From Firmicutes bacterium HGW-Firmicutes-8 (GTDB lineage Bacteria; Bacillota; Thermincolia; Thermincolales; UBA2595): 40,567 nt of DNA. The stretch is from contig PGZN01000018.1 in assembly GCA_002840165.1 (NCBI GenBank), positions 1 to 40,567 on the forward strand, read 5' to 3'. Of the stretch, positions 27,229 through 34,897 are shown piece after piece. Under the pieces are notes generated by a model, which made no database searches, was not told where the DNA came from, and saw only the letters and a list, made by a program, of their open reading frames with translations. A program made the translations under genes and the position numbers. Positions within the stretch are counted from its first letter, which is position 1; each line of letters begins with the position of its first letter.

Positions 27229-27268
27229 TTTATAGATTTCCCCAAAAAGGCAAAAAGAGGGTGATGCT

Positions 27269-28489
27269 GTGAGGCTGCCGGTGAAATACCGGGATATAAC
27301 AGAAGCAGGGAAACGCATTGGCGAAGTAGTAAGAAGGACCCCCCTTGATTTCTCAACGACTTTTACGGAAATTCTTGGCCGGGAAGTGTATTTTAAGTAT
27401 GAAAACCTGCAAAAAACCGGCTCCTTTAAGATTAGGGGGGCATATAACAAAGTTGTCAGCCTGAATAAAGAAGAATGCAAAAATGGGGTAATCACGGCTT
27501 CGGCGGGCAATCATGCCCAAGGACTTGCTTACGCTGCTTCCAGAGCCGGCATCGAGTCAACAATTGTAATGCCGGAAGGTGTTCCGATAGCCAAGTTAAT
27601 GGCGACAAAGGGTTATGGAGCCAAGGTAATATTGGGGGGGCAGTCTTACGATGAGGCTTACGTAATGGCTGAACGCGTGCAAAAAGAAACGGGGGCGGTC
27701 TTCATTCACGCCTTTAATGACCCGTTCATAATTGCCGGCCAGGGTACTGTGGGCCTGGAGGTAGCACACGACCTGCCTGATGTAAAGACGGTTGTTGTAC
27801 CGATAGGCGGCGGTGGGCTAATTTCCGGGATTGCTATTGCGCTTAAAAAAGCCAACCCCAAAATAAAGGTTATCGGAGTGCAGTCAGCCGGCGCCCCATC
27901 GATGAAGAATTCAATCACCCAGGGCGCCGTTCAGGAGCTTCCAACGGTGTCCACTATCGCAGACGGGATTGCCGTTAAACACCCAGGGTCCCTGACCTTT
28001 CAGCTCGTCAAGGAACTTGTCGATGATATTACTCTTGTAAGTGACGAAGAAATTGCGGAGGCCATCTTAATGATGCTGGAAAGGTCCAAGGTGTTATGTG
28101 AGGGGGCCGGAGCGGTCGGAGTAGCCGCTCTGCTCCATAATCGCGTTGAAAATAACGGTAAAACAGTTGTAATTATCAGCGGTGGAAATATAGATGTTCG
28201 CCCTCTTAGTATCATCATTGAACGTGGTCTTATAAAAGCCGGCCGACATGTCAGAATAAACACTGTCATCACAGATAAACCCGGGGCCTTACAGAAACTT
28301 TTGGGAGTAATCACCGAGACGAAGGCCAATGTAATTTCCGTCAACCACGATCGGATTTTGCCCCGAATCCCGATTACGCAGGCCGAAATTCAGATTGACC
28401 TGGAAACAAAAGACCGGGGTCATGTCGAAGAAATTGTAAAAACCCTGAAATCAAAAGGTTACACTATAATAAGAGATGAATATGAATAA
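27269..28489 (+). CDS. ilvA: Threonine ammonia-lyase (threonine dehydratase)
   Basis: This PLP enzyme converts threonine to 2-oxobutyrate and ammonia. The 406-aa protein has the PLP lysine Lys54 in TGSFKIRGA, the Gly-rich phosphate loop PIGGGGLISG (about 175-184), and a short C-terminal ACT-like domain (about 330-400). That layout is the single-ACT form of about 400 aa seen in many anaerobes. The GTG start follows AGAGGGTGATG. ridA follows 15 bases later, which fits because RidA hydrolyses the reactive enamine/imine released by this enzyme. Whether it serves isoleucine synthesis or threonine catabolism cannot be decided here. Confidence 0.93.
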   Translation: MRLPVKYRDITEAGKRIGEVVRRTPLDFSTTFTEILGREVYFKYENLQKTGSFKIRGAYNKVVSLNKEECKNGVITASAGNHAQGLAYAASRAGIESTIVMPEGVPIAKLMATKGYGAKVILGGQSYDEAYVMAERVQKETGAVFIHAFNDPFIIAGQGTVGLEVAHDLPDVKTVVVPIGGGGLISGIAIALKKANPKIKVIGVQSAGAPSMKNSITQGAVQELPTVSTIADGIAVKHPGSLTFQLVKELVDDITLVSDEEIAEAILMMLERSKVLCEGAGAVGVAALLHNRVENNGKTVVIISGGNIDVRPLSIIIERGLIKAGRHVRINTVITDKPGALQKLLGVITETKANVISVNHDRILPRIPITQAEIQIDLETKDRGHVEEIVKTLKSKGYTIIRDEYE

Positions 28490-28504
28490 ATAGGAGGAAC
28501 ACGC

Positions 28505-28903
28505 ATGCAAAAGGAAATTATCAGCACAGATAAAGCTCCGGCGGCTATTGGGCCGTATTCTCAGGCTGTCAGATGTGGAGACTTTATATTTGTTTCGGGG
28601 CAAATTCCAATTGACCCGTCAACCGGACAGATCCAAAATGACATAAAATCCCAAACCTTGCAGGTAATGAAAAACCTGGAGGAAGTTTTAACCGCTGCCG
28701 GAAGTTCCTTGGAGAAAGTCACCAAAACTACTCTTTTTATCAAGAATATGGACGATTTTTCAGTTATCAACGAGGTATATACCAGCTTTTTTAAACAAGA
28801 CCCCCCTGCCAGGTCAACGGTGGAAGTAGCCCGTCTGCCAAAAGATGTCATGATCGAGATTGAAGCAATAGCAATATTTAGAGGTTCTTCTCAGTATATT
28901 TAA
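28505..28903 (+). CDS. ridA: 2-iminobutanoate/2-iminopropanoate deaminase RidA (YabJ)
   Basis: This 132-aa RidA/YjgF/YER057c protein hydrolyses reactive enamine/imine intermediates made by threonine dehydratase. Typical motifs are APAAIGPYSQAV near the N-terminus, FVSGQIPIDPSTG, and PPARSTVEVARLP with the substrate-binding Arg. It is a few residues longer than usual at the C-terminus (FRGSSQYI). AGGAGG precedes the ATG. It is both the downstream partner of ilvA and the syntenic equivalent of Bacillus yabJ, directly before spoVG. Confidence 0.96.
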   Translation: MQKEIISTDKAPAAIGPYSQAVRCGDFIFVSGQIPIDPSTGQIQNDIKSQTLQVMKNLEEVLTAAGSSLEKVTKTTLFIKNMDDFSVINEVYTSFFKQDPPARSTVEVARLPKDVMIEIEAIAIFRGSSQYI

Positions 28904-28931
28904 AATTTTCTTAAAATTTTGGCATTCCAGG

Positions 28932-28958
28932 AAGGAATTCTATGGTAAATGAAGAATA
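28932..28958 (+). promoter_or_regulatory. Sigma-H-like promoter of spoVG
   Basis: GAAGGAATT, 17 bases after AGGA, then GAATA (-10 AGAAT), about 55 bases before the ATG. spoVG is a classic sigma-H-dependent gene in Bacillus subtilis and its promoter has the same spacing, so this copy anchors the reading of the other sites in the window. Confidence 0.75.
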
Positions 28959-29012
28959 TCGAAATTTAACGAATGATTTTTGTCTGGGCGAAAAAGGGGG
29001 GGGCTACCAAAA

Positions 29013-29270
29013 ATGAATGTTACCGATGTGCGGGTGAGGAAAATTAATCTGGACGGGAAAATGAAGGCCATTGTTTCTGTTACCCTTGATGATGCTTTTG
29101 TCATTCATGACGTTAAGGTCGTCGAGGGGCAAAATGGCCTGTTTGTGGCAATGCCTAGCCGGAAAACTCCTGAAGGGGAGTTTAGGGACATTGCTCATCC
29201 CATTACATCCAGTGCCCGAGAAATAATCCAAACAGCAGTACTTGAGGCATACCAAAAAGCCCTTGCTTAA
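29013..29270 (+). CDS. spoVG: Septation/sporulation regulator SpoVG
   Basis: SpoVG is a small nucleic-acid-binding regulator affecting septation and sporulation. The 85-aa product begins [11 protein letters not shown], contains [23 protein letters not shown], and ends with the usual helix. The ATG at 29013 is chosen because a G-run ribosome site (29-Gs region 28996-29003) precedes it and the N-terminus matches the family; an 11-codon upstream extension has no support. It has its own sigma-H-like promoter and terminator. Confidence 0.97.
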   Translation: MNVTDVRVRKINLDGKMKAIVSVTLDDAFVIHDVKVVEGQNGLFVAMPSRKTPEGEFRDIAHPITSSAREIIQTAVLEAYQKALA

Positions 29271-29289
29271 TTAAATCATTAATATTAAA

Positions 29290-29317
29290 CAGGAGTGGGA
29301 GCTCCTGTCTTTTTTTG
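29290..29317 (+). terminator. Terminator after spoVG
   Basis: CAGGAG (29290-29295) pairs with CTCCTG (29302-29307) across a six-base loop, followed by TCTTTTTTT. Confidence 0.75.
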
Positions 29318-29351
29318 CCTTAAATTAGAAAGGCCAACTTTTCCACCTACC

Positions 29352-29380
29352 GCAGGAAAAGTAAGTTTTGTGTGGAAATA
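29352..29380 (+). promoter_or_regulatory. Sigma-H-like promoter upstream of glmU
   Basis: GCAGGAAAA followed 17 bases after GCAGGA by GAAATA (29375-29380). It lies between the spoVG terminator and glmU, about 80 bases before the start. Confidence 0.55.
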
Positions 29381-29459
29381 AATAATATCCGGAGTACCCG
29401 GGTTTCCGGAATATTTCCTAAATGAGTATTTACCCAGCCTATACAGGGAGGAAACTGGT

Positions 29460-30833
29460 TTGGAACAGTATATTTCAATTATTTTAGCCGCAGGAAAGGG
29501 AACTCGGATGAAATCCCGATTACCCAAAGTTTTACACAAAGTCTGCGGAAGACCGATGCTGGCCCATGTTATTCGGGCGGCCAGCGAAGCAGGTGTGCCT
29601 AAGAATATTGTTATCATTGGCCATGAAGCCGAAACAGTGCGGCAGACTATCGGCCCGGAGGTTGAGTGGGTATATCAGTCCGAACAGTTGGGGACAGGGC
29701 ATGCTGTAATGCAGGCTGAGCCCCTGTTGGCTGATTTTGAAGGTCAAGTGCTGGTCTTATGTGGTGATATCCCGCTGATTACCCCCAATACGTTGACTCA
29801 GTTGATGCAAACCCATACTTCTTCAGGAAACGCAGTTACTGTTTTAACGGCTTTAATGGATGACCCGACCGGCTATGGACGGATAGTGAGGGGAACCAAA
29901 GGGCGGGTACATGACATCGTAGAACACAAGGATGCTTCTGCGGCACAGTTAAAAATTAATGAAATTAATACCGGAATTTACTGTTTTGAAGGTCGCAAAC
30001 TCTTTGCCGGACTTCAAAAAATTACACATGCTAATGCCCAGGGGGAGTACTACCTAACAGATGTCCTGTCTATCCTTAAGAAAAACAGAGGCATTATTGG
30101 AGCTGTACAGGTGAGGGACCCTGATGAAACGATGGGCATCAACGACCGGGTGCAGTTGGCAAAGGCTGAAAAAATACTGCTTCAAAGGGTACTGAAACAG
30201 CTGATGATTGACGGGGTCACAATTATTAACCCTCAAAACACGTATATAGAAGCAGGTGTTGTGATAGGGCCGGACTCTATAGTTTATCCGGGGACAATTA
30301 TTGAAGGTAAATGCGTTCTTGGGGATAACTGCCTGATTGGACCCTATACCCGCCTAAAAGATGTTAGTACAGGCGACAATGTGACTATCCAGAACTCGGT
30401 TGTCCTGGAATCATCGGTCAGGGATAATGTGACGATAGGACCCTTTGCCTATATCAGACCGGGGACGGTATTGGGTGATGGGGTCAAAGTCGGGGATTTC
30501 GTAGAGATAAAGAAGTCGGTTATCGGGAAAGGCAGCAAGGTGCCCCACCTAAGTTATGTAGGGGATGCCCAAATCGGGGAAAGGGTTAATGTTGGAGCCG
30601 GCACGATAACGTGTAATTATGACGGGTCCAAAAAATCGCTGACGATTATTGGAAACCAGGCTTTTATAGGCAGCAACACCAATCTGGTGGCGCCTGTTGA
30701 GGTAGGCGCCGATGCTGTTATAGGGGCTGGGTCTACGGTAACAAAGAGCGTACCGGAAGGCGCATTATGTGTTGAAAGAAGCAAACAGATGATATATCTG
30801 GGATGGACTGCTAGAAAAAACAAGGAAAAGTGA
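29460..30833 (+). CDS. glmU: Bifunctional UDP-N-acetylglucosamine pyrophosphorylase / glucosamine-1-phosphate N-acetyltransferase GlmU
   Basis: GlmU makes UDP-GlcNAc for peptidoglycan. The 457-aa protein has an N-terminal pyrophosphorylase domain (about 1-230) with LAAGKGTRMKSRLPKVLHKVCGRPM and the metal Asp in VLCGDIPL. The C-terminal left-handed beta-helix acetyltransferase domain (about 250-440) shows hexapeptide repeats and the YIRPGT, VEIKKS, LSYVGDA and ITCNYDG signatures. The start is TTG at 29460 with AGGGAGG upstream; MEQYISIILAAGKG is the expected N-terminus. It is followed closely by prs as in Bacillus. Confidence 0.97.
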   Translation: MEQYISIILAAGKGTRMKSRLPKVLHKVCGRPMLAHVIRAASEAGVPKNIVIIGHEAETVRQTIGPEVEWVYQSEQLGTGHAVMQAEPLLADFEGQVLVLCGDIPLITPNTLTQLMQTHTSSGNAVTVLTALMDDPTGYGRIVRGTKGRVHDIVEHKDASAAQLKINEINTGIYCFEGRKLFAGLQKITHANAQGEYYLTDVLSILKKNRGIIGAVQVRDPDETMGINDRVQLAKAEKILLQRVLKQLMIDGVTIINPQNTYIEAGVVIGPDSIVYPGTIIEGKCVLGDNCLIGPYTRLKDVSTGDNVTIQNSVVLESSVRDNVTIGPFAYIRPGTVLGDGVKVGDFVEIKKSVIGKGSKVPHLSYVGDAQIGERVNVGAGTITCNYDGSKKSLTIIGNQAFIGSNTNLVAPVEVGADAVIGAGSTVTKSVPEGALCVERSKQMIYLGWTARKNKEK

Positions 30834-30839
30834 TATAAT
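30831..30839 (+). promoter_or_regulatory. Extended -10 element upstream of prs
   Basis: TGATATAAT contains the extended -10 form TGnTATAAT at the very end of glmU. No clear -35 hexamer lies 17 bases upstream. It may give prs expression apart from glmU. Confidence 0.35.
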
Positions 30840-30892
30840 AGGGAGTGGACAGGTGGAATAATACTTTAATAGCTGGGGGGTTTTTACAGCCA

Positions 30893-31840
30893 ATGCCAAT
30901 TTTTAATCGGAAACTTAAAATTTTTTCAGGGAACGCTAACCTTCATCTGGCTCAGGAAATTGCGGAGTATTTAGGGGTTTCGGTGGGTGAATCCAAGGTG
31001 TCAAGGTTTAGTGACGGTGAGATCCTTGTGGAAATTAATGAAAGTGTCAGGGGTGCAGATGTTTTTGTGGTTCAACCGACCTGTGCACCGGTTAATGAAA
31101 ATATCATGGAACTATTGATTGTCGTAGACGCATTGAAAAGGGCATCGGCTCGCCGGACAACAGCTGTAATTCCGTATTATGGTTATGCCAGGCAGGACAG
31201 AAAGGTGAGGCCTCGTGCCCCTATCACCGCTAAACTGCTGGCAAATCTTATTACAGCGAGCGGGGCAATGAGAGTAATCACAATGGATCTACACGCCGGC
31301 CAGATTCAGGGGTTTTTTGATATTCCCGTTGACCATCTACCTGGAGTTCCGATATTGGCCGAATACTTTCAAAAAAAGAATCTTGATGATGTAATTGTTG
31401 TCTCACCTGATGTGGGGGGCGTTACCCGTTCGCGGGACATGGCCGGGCGGCTGGATACTTCCCTGGCCATCATTGATAAGCGCCGGGATAAACCTAACGA
31501 GGCTGCAATCATGAATATTATCGGAGATGTCAGCGGTAAAACAGTTATTATGATTGATGACATTATTGATACGGGCGGGACTATCACCCAAGGGGCCGAC
31601 GCCCTTATGGAACGTGGGGCGAAAGAGGTATACGCCTGCTGTACACATCCGGTTTTATCCGGTCCGGCAATCGAAAGACTGCAGAAATCCTCAATCAAAG
31701 AAATTGTCGTCACAAATACCATTCCACTGCCCGAACATAAAGCAATTGACAAGATCCATGTCCTTTCTGTGGCTCCTTTAATAGGTGAGGCAATTATTAG
31801 GATACATGAAGACTTATCAGTCAGCAAACTCTTCGCTTAA
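30893..31840 (+). CDS. prs: Ribose-phosphate pyrophosphokinase
   Basis: Prs makes PRPP from ribose 5-phosphate and ATP. The 315-aa length is standard. Signatures are [22 protein letters not shown] at the N-terminus, the RQDRK region, [18 protein letters not shown] (catalytic His/Asp) and the PRPP loop [12 protein letters not shown]. The ATG at 30893 is chosen because it gives the family N-terminus; the ribosome site (GGGGGG at 30875-30880) is rather distant. A GTG at 30845 would add 16 residues that do not fit the family. It follows glmU by 59 bases and ends in a strong terminator. Confidence 0.96.
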   Translation: MPIFNRKLKIFSGNANLHLAQEIAEYLGVSVGESKVSRFSDGEILVEINESVRGADVFVVQPTCAPVNENIMELLIVVDALKRASARRTTAVIPYYGYARQDRKVRPRAPITAKLLANLITASGAMRVITMDLHAGQIQGFFDIPVDHLPGVPILAEYFQKKNLDDVIVVSPDVGGVTRSRDMAGRLDTSLAIIDKRRDKPNEAAIMNIIGDVSGKTVIMIDDIIDTGGTITQGADALMERGAKEVYACCTHPVLSGPAIERLQKSSIKEIVVTNTIPLPEHKAIDKIHVLSVAPLIGEAIIRIHEDLSVSKLFA

Positions 31841-31853
31841 AGCAAGACCTCAT

Positions 31854-31890
31854 GAGAGAAGAACGCTTTTAGCGTTCTTCTCTCAGTTTT
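31854..31890 (+). terminator. Terminator after prs
   Basis: A perfect 13-bp stem GAGAGAAGAACGC / GCGTTCTTCTCTC with loop TTTTA, followed by AGTTTT. Confidence 0.85.
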
Positions 31891-31912
31891 GGTATAGTTC
31901 TTTATACCAGGA

Positions 31913-32812
31913 CTATTGTTTAATCGGTTTTTTTCCTCCGATTTCTTCACCGGGCGTTTTTTTACTAACCGTTTCTTCGCTGAATATTTCTTCACCTGCC
32001 GGTTCTATACTACCTGGCTCTGCACCCGTAAATTCATGCCCCGCCGTATCCTCGCCCGCGGGTTCAATTACATCTAACTGCCCGGGGTCTTTAACCTCAG
32101 GAAGGACATCTTCATTTCTTATTTCTATTTCACTTACGATGTCAAGATCCGGATTTGGTTCTAGCGGTTGTTCGGTTTCCGTATCTTTCTCTTTTTTTTC
32201 ATACTTGACTTTTATGTTTTTGCTGATTTTTTTTGTCCGTTGTTTTGTTGATTCCCAGATAGTTGATGTGCCTTCCTTGATATTATGGATAGTTTCCTGT
32301 AAACCGCCGTCTATTTTCTCAAGTTGTGATTCCGAGCCATCCTTAACGACAATAACATCTGTGCCCATTGTCCGGACCTGTTCAATGCCCAACAGGGCCT
32401 TTCCCTTAAAAAGGCTTTCCAGGAGTTTGCCGCTTATTTCCAGGCTTATTATTTCCCCGGTAAGTTCATTTATATAGTATTCGTCAACCAACCCTAACAC
32501 AGTGCCGTTTTCTGCGATAACTTTGGTCCCGATGGGGTTTGCCCTTTCTTTGACTAGTTTTAGTATTTCGGGCAGGCTGATAACCTTCTGGACATTGGAT
32601 GACTTGTCAATGGTAATAGCGTCATTTCCAATATGCTTGACCTTTGAGTAGGGGATTATTTTCTGTTCCCTGAACCAGCCGCGCTGGTCAATGATAATCG
32701 CCGCTATCTCCATTTTGACCGGATCGACGACAAGGCTCCGGACTGACCCAATCTGTAACCCTTCCTCCAAACTCACTATCGGCATGGAGATGAACTTACG
32801 GCTCCTCCTCAT
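31913..32812 (-). CDS. PRC-barrel domain protein with acidic C-terminal tail
   Basis: The 299-aa protein carries two PRC-barrel-like domains: about residues 1-80 (VSLEEGLQIGSVRSLVVDPV...IAAIIID) and about 88-165 (GTKVIAENGTVLGLVDEYYINELTGEIISLEIS). A Lys-rich stretch follows (about 190-210), then a low-complexity acidic tail with repeated EPAGE motifs (about 212-299) that is probably disordered. There is no signal peptide or membrane span. PRC-barrel proteins bind RNA or act in sporulation and photosynthetic complexes; the function here is unknown. GGGGG lies nine bases before the ATG. It is the only minus-strand gene in the ispE-spoVT block, inserted between prs and ctc. Confidence 0.85.
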   Translation of the reverse strand: MRRSRKFISMPIVSLEEGLQIGSVRSLVVDPVKMEIAAIIIDQRGWFREQKIIPYSKVKHIGNDAITIDKSSNVQKVISLPEILKLVKERANPIGTKVIAENGTVLGLVDEYYINELTGEIISLEISGKLLESLFKGKALLGIEQVRTMGTDVIVVKDGSESQLEKIDGGLQETIHNIKEGTSTIWESTKQRTKKISKNIKVKYEKKEKDTETEQPLEPNPDLDIVSEIEIRNEDVLPEVKDPGQLDVIEPAGEDTAGHEFTGAEPGSIEPAGEEIFSEETVSKKTPGEEIGGKKPIKQ

Positions 32813-33053
32813 GCAAAAACCCCCAATCGTTTCTTTGCTACCATATTATTCATGAAATGTGTTTGTTATTCCAGTTTGCAGGAAATACTATAGACAAATA
32901 TCTTCGAAATAGTTCCCGGTAAAAATTCTCCGTAAAGTTCTCCATAAAAGTTTTCTGTATAATAAAAAGGAGAGTTTTGGCTAAATATAGAAGTAACATA
33001 ATGTTATACTTCAAGTTGATAAGGAATCAACAAAAACTTAAAGGGGGAAAACA

Positions 33054-33707
33054 ATGGCTGACGTAAAAATTGGAGCCGAAGTTAGATCCGGCGACACAAA
33101 GAAATACAAACACAATTTGCGTGATAAAGGTAAAATACCGGCTGTGGTTTACGGAAAAGGGATTGACAGTCAAGCAGTTGAACTGAATGTCAAGGACTTG
33201 GAAGCCGCACTCCGGAAGAAGGGCCGCAACGCGTTGATTGATCTGGTTATCGAGGGTGGGAAAAAGGAAACAAAACATGTTGTGATAGTTAAGGAGATTC
33301 AAAAAGAGCCTATCACAGGTAAGATTCTTCACGTTGACCTATGTAAAGTATCACTTAAAGACAAAATGCACACAGCTGTTTCGGTGACCCTCAAGGGAGA
33401 ACCGATGGGCCTGAAGAACGGTGGAATTATTCAGACCGGGCCAAGGACCATAGAGGTTGAATGTATTCCGTCCAAAATACCTGATACGATTGCAATTGAT
33501 GTCTCGTCCCTGGAAATAGGTGATCACTTAACGGTTTCTGATATTCCGGAATCACCTGACTACAAAATATTGACCGAACCTGATACAACTCTGGTGACCA
33601 TTATAGCTCCGCGGGCGGTAGAACAACCGGCTGAGCCGACCGCAGAGACCACCGGAACCGCCCCGGCTGGGCAGGAAGCCGGTCCTAAGACTAACGAAGA
33701 AGCTTAA
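33054..33707 (+). CDS. ctc: 50S ribosomal protein bL25/general stress protein Ctc
   Basis: Ctc-type bL25 binds 5S rRNA in the large ribosomal subunit. The 217-aa protein has an N-terminal 5S-binding domain (about 1-92; RDKGKIPAVVYGKG) and the longer C-terminal TL5 domain (about 100-187; VSVTLKGEPMGLKNGGIIQ), ending in an Ala/Glu/Pro-rich tail. AAAGGGGG precedes the ATG. Upstream a TATAAT at 32958 has no convincing -35. The divergent gap to the PRC-barrel gene (32813-33053) also holds an imperfect palindrome near 32992-33010. Confidence 0.96.
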   Translation: MADVKIGAEVRSGDTKKYKHNLRDKGKIPAVVYGKGIDSQAVELNVKDLEAALRKKGRNALIDLVIEGGKKETKHVVIVKEIQKEPITGKILHVDLCKVSLKDKMHTAVSVTLKGEPMGLKNGGIIQTGPRTIEVECIPSKIPDTIAIDVSSLEIGDHLTVSDIPESPDYKILTEPDTTLVTIIAPRAVEQPAEPTAETTGTAPAGQEAGPKTNEEA

Positions 33708-33740
33708 AAAGAGGGTGAGCAATCACCCCTTTTTCTTTTA
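33706..33740 (+). terminator. Terminator after ctc
   Basis: AAAAAGAGGGTGA pairs with TCACCCCTTTTT across GCAA, with one mismatch, followed by CTTTT. It begins inside the stop codon region of ctc. Confidence 0.85.
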
Positions 33741-33783
33741 TCACTGCCTCACCTTCGTTCAGGCTGATTTCAACCAAAATTTA

Positions 33784-33811
33784 GCAGGAAAAACAAAGGC
33801 ATTCTCGAATA
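33784..33811 (+). promoter_or_regulatory. Sigma-H-like promoter upstream of pth
   Basis: GCAGGAAAA and, 17 bases after GCAGGA, GAATA (33807-33811), lying 31 bases before the pth GTG and after the ctc terminator. Confidence 0.6.
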
Positions 33812-33842
33812 GAGAAGGGGATAAAAGAAAGGGGAATAGGTT

Positions 33843-34409
33843 GTGAAACTTATAGTAGGGTTAGGCAACCCCGGCAAACAGTATGCTTATACAAGACACA
33901 ATGTTGGATTTATGGTCATAGACTACCTGGCTGATAAAATGGGCATAAAAGTTGACAAAATTAAATTTAAGAGTATTCTTGGGCAAGGGTTTTGCGGCGC
34001 CGAAAAAGTAGTCCTGGCCAAACCTCAGACATACATGAACCTAAGCGGCGAAGCGGTACTTGATCTGGCCCAGTGGTATAAACTGGCCCCAGAAGATATT
34101 TTGGTTATTTTTGATGATATGGACCTGCCTGTGGGTAATCTCCGCCTGCGAATGAAAGGTGGCGCCGGTGGACACAATGGGATGAAATCAATTATTTACC
34201 TGCTCCAATCTGAAGATTTCCCCCGTTTGCGATTAGGGATTGGTCGTCCGGAAAACGAAATGATGGAATCTGTTGATTTTGTCCTCAGCAGATTTACTGA
34301 TGAGGAAGCCAAGGTTATGACAGAAGCGGTAAAAAAAGCTGCCGAAGCTGTTCTGGCGGTACTCGAACAGGGTGTTGAACAGACAATGAATGATGTTAAT
34401 AATATGTAA
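33843..34409 (+). CDS. pth: Peptidyl-tRNA hydrolase
   Basis: Pth recycles tRNA from prematurely released peptidyl-tRNA; in Bacillus subtilis the gene is spoVC. The 188-aa product shows GLGNPGKQYAYTRHNVGF with Asn9 and the catalytic His19, PQTYMNLSG, and FDDMDLPVG plus GGAGGHNGMKSI. All active-site motifs are intact. The GTG start follows AAAGGGGAATA. It lies in conserved order between ctc and fin and has its own promoter-like site and terminator. Confidence 0.97.
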   Translation: MKLIVGLGNPGKQYAYTRHNVGFMVIDYLADKMGIKVDKIKFKSILGQGFCGAEKVVLAKPQTYMNLSGEAVLDLAQWYKLAPEDILVIFDDMDLPVGNLRLRMKGGAGGHNGMKSIIYLLQSEDFPRLRLGIGRPENEMMESVDFVLSRFTDEEAKVMTEAVKKAAEAVLAVLEQGVEQTMNDVNNM

Positions 34410-34439
34410 CCACCGATCCCACAAACCGGTGGTTTTTTG
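34408..34439 (+). terminator. Terminator after pth
   Basis: AACCACCG (34408-34415) pairs with CGGTGGTT (34427-34434), followed by TTTTG. It overlaps the pth stop. Confidence 0.85.
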
Positions 34440-34468
34440 TATAAATAATTTAGTTTTTGTCCAAGATA
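34439..34468 (+). promoter_or_regulatory. Sigma-F/sigma-G-like promoter for fin
   Basis: GTATA (34439-34443), an 18-base spacer, then CAAGATA (34462-34468), which differs by one base from the sigma-G -10 pattern CATnnTA. Bacillus subtilis fin is transcribed by sigma-F and sigma-G. The match is modest. Confidence 0.4.
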
Positions 34469-34500
34469 AAAGGAAAAGTATGCTGGGGAGGGATGTGTTC

Positions 34501-34740
34501 ATGAAAGTAAAATTTGTATGTGACTGCTGTGACCTTGTATTTGAAGAAGCCGACGTGCCTCAAGGGGTGGAAGCGGACGAGCTGGCAGCCTTGACTGGAA
34601 AACTGGGCCGCGATATAATATTAGATAACAAAGAAGGCTCTGATTTATATATTTCCTCGACTTGTGTTGAGTGTACGCGGGCTCTGAGTATCGATGACGG
34701 TGATAATATAATTTTTTACGGCAAACCTTTAATTCATTAG
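34501..34740 (+). CDS. fin: Anti-sigma-F factor Fin (YabK) homologue
   Basis: Fin inhibits sigma-F in the forespore to help the switch to sigma-G. The 79-aa product has two Cys pairs fit for zinc: Cys7/Cys10 (FVCDCCDLVF) and Cys55/Cys58 (STCVECTRAL). A DELAALT segment lies between them, the same layout as Bacillus Fin (CxxC, EEL..LT, CxxCxxAL). Sequence similarity beyond that is low, so the call rests largely on its exact syntenic place between pth and mfd. GGGAGGG precedes the ATG at 34501; a 37-codon upstream extension runs through the pth terminator and is rejected. Confidence 0.8.
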   Translation: MKVKFVCDCCDLVFEEADVPQGVEADELAALTGKLGRDIILDNKEGSDLYISSTCVECTRALSIDDGDNIIFYGKPLIH

Positions 34741-34781
34741 TTACCCGGTACGGTGTACAGTTTTACAATTGGGCCTTGATG

Positions 34782-34812
34782 AGCTTTAGCTATACTTGCT
34801 AAAGCTTTTTTT
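34782..34812 (+). terminator. Terminator between fin and mfd
   Basis: AGCTTTAGC (34782-34790) pairs with GCTAAAGCT (34798-34806), followed by TTTTTT. A weaker CACCGG/CCGGTG hairpin is at 34848-34866. Confidence 0.8.
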
Positions 34813-34897
34813 AAGTAAATTGACATGGTCAGAATTTAATGAAGGCCACCGGAATAAAAACCGGTGCTTTTGGTGTGTCCGGAAAGAAGGAATAATC

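Noticed and set aside
31785-32477. A 230-codon plus-strand open frame over the PRC-barrel gene
   Set aside because: It is antisense to a well-supported gene, the translation is Ser/Pro/Cys-rich low complexity, and it overlaps the prs terminator.
32874-32911. GCAGGAAA...CGAAATA between the PRC-barrel and ctc genes as another sigma-H site
   Set aside because: The distance between the two elements is 22 bases, outside the 17-18 seen at the eight other sites.
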